Positions 60,200 through 64,000 of a stretch of DNA of 64,000 nucleotides are shown piece by piece (within the stretch, counting starts at the first letter, position 1; each line of letters begins with the position of its first letter). Made by a program: the position numbers and the translations under genes. Source of the DNA: Thioclava sp. JE_KL1 (lineage in GTDB: Bacteria > Pseudomonadota > Alphaproteobacteria > Rhodobacterales > Rhodobacteraceae); NCBI RefSeq assembly GCF_009296265.1, contig NZ_WBJS01000004.1, positions 310,001 to 374,000 on the forward strand, given 5' to 3'. The notes under the pieces are model-generated. The model saw only the letters and a list, made by a program, of their open reading frames with translations. It was not told the DNA's origin and did not search any database.

Positions 60200-62617
60200 T
60201 CAGACGCTCACGAGCGTCATGTCGGCGACAAATTGATCGACGGTTGTGAAATCATCCTCGGTGATCAGGCTCACATCCACATCGCGCAGGATCATCCGGT
60301 CGTCACCTGCGGTGATTTGAGTGCCCGTCGTGCGGTAGCTGGTGATCTCGAGGTCGGCGAAGGTCAGCCCCCCGTCGAGTGCGATCATGTCGACCCCGTC
60401 TTCGAAGTCGTAGACGATGTCGAGCGTGGTGCCCTCTGCGAAGACGAACCCATCCGCGTCCAGACCGCCATAGAGACGATCGAGCCCGGCACCCCCGTCG
60501 AGCAGGTCGGTGCCCGCAAGGCCGTAGAGGATATCGTTTCCGCCCAGCGCCGTGATGATGTCGTCGCCCGGGGTCCCCATCAGCGTCTCGCTCGCATCGG
60601 TACCGATGATCTCGTTGGGGCCCGTTGTGCCCGGATCATCGCCCGCACCCGGGTTGGCCAGAAGGAAGTCTTCCTCCATGACGAGCCCTCCGCTCGGCCC
60701 GAGATCGCCCGCCACGTCGGTCAGCGTTGCGATCAGAACCGGCTCGGCGCCGATTTCGGCTCCATCCGTATCGAGGTAGATTTCAAGATTGGTCCCATTC
60801 ACCACTTGCGAGATGTTGTCGGCAAAATTCGTGTCCGAGACGCCCAGACCGATCAGGCCGATCGCATCGGTGCCGACTTCGAAATCGCTGATCGTGCTCG
60901 CGGTCAGCGGCACGCCCTCGACCGAGGATCCGTAGCTGAGCACGAAGAGATCGGTGCCCGCGCCGCCCGTGAAGGCGTTCGAGCCGATCCCGACAAGGAA
61001 ATCATTCCCGTCCGTGCCGACGACATCAGCCCCGACCGCGTAGGGCGTGACCAGCTCGTAATCCATCAGCAGCTCGGCGCTGTAGATCGTCGCGGGCTTG
61101 ATGTCGCCCTTGATGTAGACCGCCATATCGAAGCCATCGGAATAGTTCATCCCGTTGACCGACACCTCGCCGGGCTTGTTCTGCCAGCCCGAGCTGACCG
61201 AGAGCGGCTGGGCGGGATAGCCCCAATCAAGCAGGTTGATCACCGTCTGGGTCTCTGCGCCGACCTCGTATTTCACCTCGTCATTGGTGGGAGGCGGCTC
61301 GTCGCTCGGGTCGATCGGGATCACCACCGAGGGCAGATCCTGCCCATATTTGTCGGTCTTCAGACGCCAGCGCGGACCGCTATCGGCATATTCGGTGCCA
61401 TCTACGTTCAAGACCGGCTCGAAGGGTTCGCGGTCCATCGTGGTGTACCACGCGTTGGTGAAGCCCGCCGCCCCATCCTCGGCCCCGATCGTCGCGAGAT
61501 CGCTCGCTGCCCATTGCTGCGCCAGAAGATCGTCGCGCAGGATCGTGCCCGCCTCGTAGAGCGTGCCATCCCCCGCATAGTAGTCATCGGCGGTGATCCA
61601 GACCTCACGGGCACCCTGCCCGTCAAGGTTGTAGTCCGGCACGATGATATATTCCGGCAACGTGCCGATCGCGGCCTCGTTCTCGAAATCCTCGGGACGG
61701 ATCTGGTCGTTGGGGTTGTTGGTGATCGTGTGATGCACGACCAGCTCGGCCTCGGTCACGTGGTAGATGTTACGCAGCGAGGTGTAGGGGTTATACTCGC
61801 TCCACTCGTCGGGCAGGTCCATCGTCGCTTCAAGACGCACATCATTGGGCTTCTTGATCGTGTTACCCCAGCGATAGAGCAGCTTGCCGTCATCCTTCAG
61901 CGTCACCGAGTAGTCGCTGCTGACCGCGATATTGCTGTCGATCTCGGTCTCGTTGGCAGAGAGGATATCCTTGATGTCGACCTTGCCGTCACCATTGGTG
62001 TCGGTGATCGTGATGCCTTCATATTCTCCCTCGAGCAGGCCGCGCACCGACTTCCCATCATATTCACCGCCGACGATGAAAAGCTCGTCGTCGAGCGGAT
62101 AGAGCGCCTCGGTATCCCCCGGGAAACGCTGGTCCGACAGGATGTTCTGCATCACGACGTAATGCTCGGTCGAGGCTTTCACCGTGTTGCCGCCCAGACC
62201 CGCGAGCCAAGTGCCGTAGACGGCGGGCGTCTTGAACGTGTCGGTGGGTGAATCCGAGATCACGAGACCTAGCTGATTGCCCTCGGAGTCGTAGATATCG
62301 CCCGCCCAACCCTCGGCATAGTCGCCATCGAGCTCTTTCTGCTCGGCATTCTGAAAATCACTGACGTAATAGCCGAATTCACTGTCGATCGGATAAAGCG
62401 TCACCCCCTCCTTGGTGATCTTGGTATCCTCGGGATCGTTCGGATCGTCGACGGTATCGAAGACCGCCTGCGGGTCTTCGGAGTTCCCGACCGTCATCCC
62501 GTCGAAGGTCACCGTGATATCCGCCGTGCTGAAAACATGCGACGAGCGGAACATCGGGTCGGTGTTCAGCGGTTCGTCCCAATCGTCGACGTTACCTGGG
62601 TCAATTTGTGTCGCCAT
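60200..62617 (-). CDS. RTX-repeat calcium-binding secreted protein with a large novel N-terminal part
   Basis: 805 residues from ATG 62617 (GAGGGG upstream). No signal peptide and strongly acidic, as expected for a type I secretion substrate. RTX-type nonapeptides occur in two short blocks (about 534-558 and 679-723; for example GGNDILYGLAGTDLLDGGAGLDRLYGG). An EF-hand/dockerin-like loop DTNGDGKVDIKD is at about 206-217. Residues 1-530 are unfamiliar and rich in Asp, Tyr and Trp, suggestive of a carbohydrate-binding or adhesin role (inference). The last ~60 residues fit a secretion signal region. The converging type I secretion genes are the natural exporter. Confidence 0.85.
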   Translation of the reverse strand: MATQIDPGNVDDWDEPLNTDPMFRSSHVFSTADITVTFDGMTVGNSEDPQAVFDTVDDPNDPEDTKITKEGVTLYPIDSEFGYYVSDFQNAEQKELDGDYAEGWAGDIYDSEGNQLGLVISDSPTDTFKTPAVYGTWLAGLGGNTVKASTEHYVVMQNILSDQRFPGDTEALYPLDDELFIVGGEYDGKSVRGLLEGEYEGITITDTNGDGKVDIKDILSANETEIDSNIAVSSDYSVTLKDDGKLLYRWGNTIKKPNDVRLEATMDLPDEWSEYNPYTSLRNIYHVTEAELVVHHTITNNPNDQIRPEDFENEAAIGTLPEYIIVPDYNLDGQGAREVWITADDYYAGDGTLYEAGTILRDDLLAQQWAASDLATIGAEDGAAGFTNAWYTTMDREPFEPVLNVDGTEYADSGPRWRLKTDKYGQDLPSVVIPIDPSDEPPPTNDEVKYEVGAETQTVINLLDWGYPAQPLSVSSGWQNKPGEVSVNGMNYSDGFDMAVYIKGDIKPATIYSAELLMDYELVTPYAVGADVVGTDGNDFLVGIGSNAFTGGAGTDLFVLSYGSSVEGVPLTASTISDFEVGTDAIGLIGLGVSDTNFADNISQVVNGTNLEIYLDTDGAEIGAEPVLIATLTDVAGDLGPSGGLVMEEDFLLANPGAGDDPGTTGPNEIIGTDASETLMGTPGDDIITALGGNDILYGLAGTDLLDGGAGLDRLYGGLDADGFVFAEGTTLDIVYDFEDGVDMIALDGGLTFADLEITSYRTTGTQITAGDDRMILRDVDVSLITEDDFTTVDQFVADMTLVSV

Positions 62618-62872
62618 ATCTGCGTCCCCTCTATCCATATGAGCGAACCGATGACCCCTCAGGCACCTGCCCTCCCGTCATCCGCCGCGTCCCCACGTCA
62701 AATGGCGTCCAGTCAGGAAATAGAGACTTATCCCTCTGATTTCACTGCGAATTTACCGTCAGCCACGGATCACATTCCCGTGATCACTTCGTGATTCGCA
62801 TTGATGTGTGTCAACGAAACCGAGAGGAGATGGGCAGCGTGGCCACTTAGTCGCAGAAATCGCAATATTTAC

Positions 62873-62895
62873 AGATGAAAGCCCCGAACCGGGGC
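62873..62895 (-). terminator. Weak hairpin after the Slam-type gene
   Basis: GCCCCG/CGGGGC with a 3-base loop (62881-62895), and TTTCATCT on the minus strand. Fair candidate for a terminator 7 bases after the stop. Bases 62618-62872 beyond it show no gene and should hold the RTX promoter. Confidence 0.4.
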
Positions 62896-62901
62896 GTGAG
62901 G

Positions 62902-64000
62902 TCAGAAATTCGACCGCAGTCCGAGCCGCAATTTCACCTGCGAGCTGTCGTAGAAATCGACATTGGAGCGGGTCTCTTCGCCCTCCAGCCGCAGGGTCGG
63001 CGAGATGCCGTAGAATTCGAGCTTCGGGAACCCGAATTGCAGCGCCAGCCGCCCGCGCGTGTCGCGCCGTGCGCCGGGTCCGTAAAGCGTCGCGTCATAA
63101 TCGCGTCGCTCCAGTTCCAGCGCCGCGCCGACGGTGACGGTCCCGGCCAGCGGCTTGGCGAAATCGTAAGACACGCCCGCAAGCATCGCCCGATGATCGA
63201 TCTCGACCGCCTCCGAGGACGCGTCGCGCAGGGCAAAGGACAGCCCCAGCCGATCCCCTCCCTCAAGCCGCCGGTGATGGCTCAGGCTCGCGGTGACGAC
63301 ATTCGCCGAATTGCGGAAACTGTCGAGGCGCAACTGCCGTTCGCCAGAGAGCGTCACCTGCGTGAGCGAACGCCGCGGATCGCCCCACTGCGCGCTGCCC
63401 GAAACCCGCAGATAGTTGCTCAGATCGTCGCCGCCATACCAGTTCTTGCCCGCGAGAAGATCGAGGCGATAGCGCAACGGCGCATCGGCCGGGCTGAGCG
63501 CCTGCCCCAACGTCGCCTCGACCGCGCTAAACGCGTAATCCGAGCCACGCGCATCGGGCACCGAGTCCTTCGCATCGCCCGACAGGACCACCTGTTTGGT
63601 GTAGATCTGCGCCCCGAAACTCGCGGGCAACTCCCCAAACCCTGCAAATTTGTAGCGTGCCTTCAGCGACAGCGAAATCTCATAGCCCGACAGCGCCTTC
63701 GCATCGGGATTGAGCGTGAAGTCGATACCGCCGATATCGACGGTATCCGCGAGACTGCCATTGTTGACATTGCTGGACGCGCCCGCGTCGAAAGCTACGG
63801 AGAAGCTCCACGGATTGGCCGCGGACAGGACGCGATAGTCCCGCACGCTCGACGCGCGCACTGCATCATTGGGCGCCATTTCGATTGCGCGGCGTTGCCA
63901 GAGCTGGGCTGCGAACGGATGCCCGAGATCGTAGCTCGCCGCCGCCATCTCGACCGCGCTGACATATTTTTCCTGCTGCGTCCGGGCCTGCGCATTGGCG
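62902..64000 (-). CDS. Slam-type surface lipoprotein assembly modifier (DUF560), partial at right edge
   Basis: 366 codons visible; the N terminus lies beyond base 64000 (the frame is open to the edge, so ATG 63948 is internal). The visible start (EKYVSAVEMAAASYDLGHPFAAQLWQRRAIEMAP) looks like the last tetratricopeptide repeat, followed by a 14-strand type barrel (WSFSVAFDAGASSNVNNGS, and the end FYGISPTLRLEGEETRSNVDFYDSSQ). This is the Slam plan: periplasmic TPR plus outer-membrane barrel that moves lipoproteins to the cell surface (type XI secretion). The adjacent barrel lipoprotein is the likely cargo. Confidence 0.87.
   Translation of the reverse strand, partial: ANAQARTQQEKYVSAVEMAAASYDLGHPFAAQLWQRRAIEMAPNDAVRASSVRDYRVLSAANPWSFSVAFDAGASSNVNNGSLADTVDIGGIDFTLNPDAKALSGYEISLSLKARYKFAGFGELPASFGAQIYTKQVVLSGDAKDSVPDARGSDYAFSAVEATLGQALSPADAPLRYRLDLLAGKNWYGGDDLSNYLRVSGSAQWGDPRRSLTQVTLSGERQLRLDSFRNSANVVTASLSHHRRLEGGDRLGLSFALRDASSEAVEIDHRAMLAGVSYDFAKPLAGTVTVGAALELERRDYDATLYGPGARRDTRGRLALQFGFPKLEFYGISPTLRLEGEETRSNVDFYDSSQVKLRLGLRSNF

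Overview
The window comes from a high-GC alphaproteobacterium, almost certainly order Rhodobacterales. Reasons: the fabD-fabG-acpP / fabF-mltG neighbourhood next to gene transfer agent (GTA) genes and cysE, a pyruvate dehydrogenase E1-beta with its own lipoyl domain, strong GC bias at third codon positions (which makes long antisense open frames), and short 3' elements with the core GGGATATTT. Genus cannot be fixed from sequence alone. No rRNA, tRNA, insertion sequence or CRISPR array was seen.

Layout. 1-6539 (minus): a tightly coupled run of four dynamin-like/GTPase genes, arranged long-short-long-short, the last leaving the left edge. 7014-10136 (plus): arsenate detoxification operon (ArsR-ArsC fusion, GAPDH, ArsJ). 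10226-12666 (plus): acyl-CoA synthetase and enoyl-CoA hydratase. 13034-18382 (minus): dipeptide/oligopeptide ABC transporter dppABCDF. 18603-25317 (minus): transglutaminase / ATP-grasp-alpha-E / transglutaminase-DUF2126 cluster. 25549-34874: iron-binding protein, nucleoside hydrolase, two cyclophilins, pgk, class I aldolase, glycosyltransferase, ftsB. 35057-38868 (plus): pdhA-pdhB-pdhC. 39500-43397 (minus): cysE and a collapsed GTA locus. 43600-50698 (minus): mltG, fabF, a GGDEF protein, thpR, acpP, fabG, fabD. 50763-56225: acetyltransferases, glnA-glnB, nnr. 56355-64000: a type I secretion ABC/HlyD pair converging on a lipoprotein, an RTX protein and a Slam-type outer-membrane protein that leaves the right edge.

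Most striking points. (1) At the GTA locus the large-terminase ATPase half is joined in frame to the C-terminal part of tail protein gp15, so all the capsid, portal and most tail genes are gone while both ends stay open. (2) The four-GTPase operon looks like two duplicated long/short pairs; the last short member has lost the G3 DxxG motif. This is the best candidate here for a poorly described system. (3) The secretion locus combines type I export (RTX) with surface lipoprotein display (Slam plus a barrel-type lipoprotein). (4) A repeated 3' element follows three unrelated genes in the same orientation as the gene. (5) LacI-type operators of the kind bound by the carbon regulator CceR appear to precede the aldolase and pyruvate dehydrogenase genes.

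All functions are inferred by reading motifs; no database search was possible.
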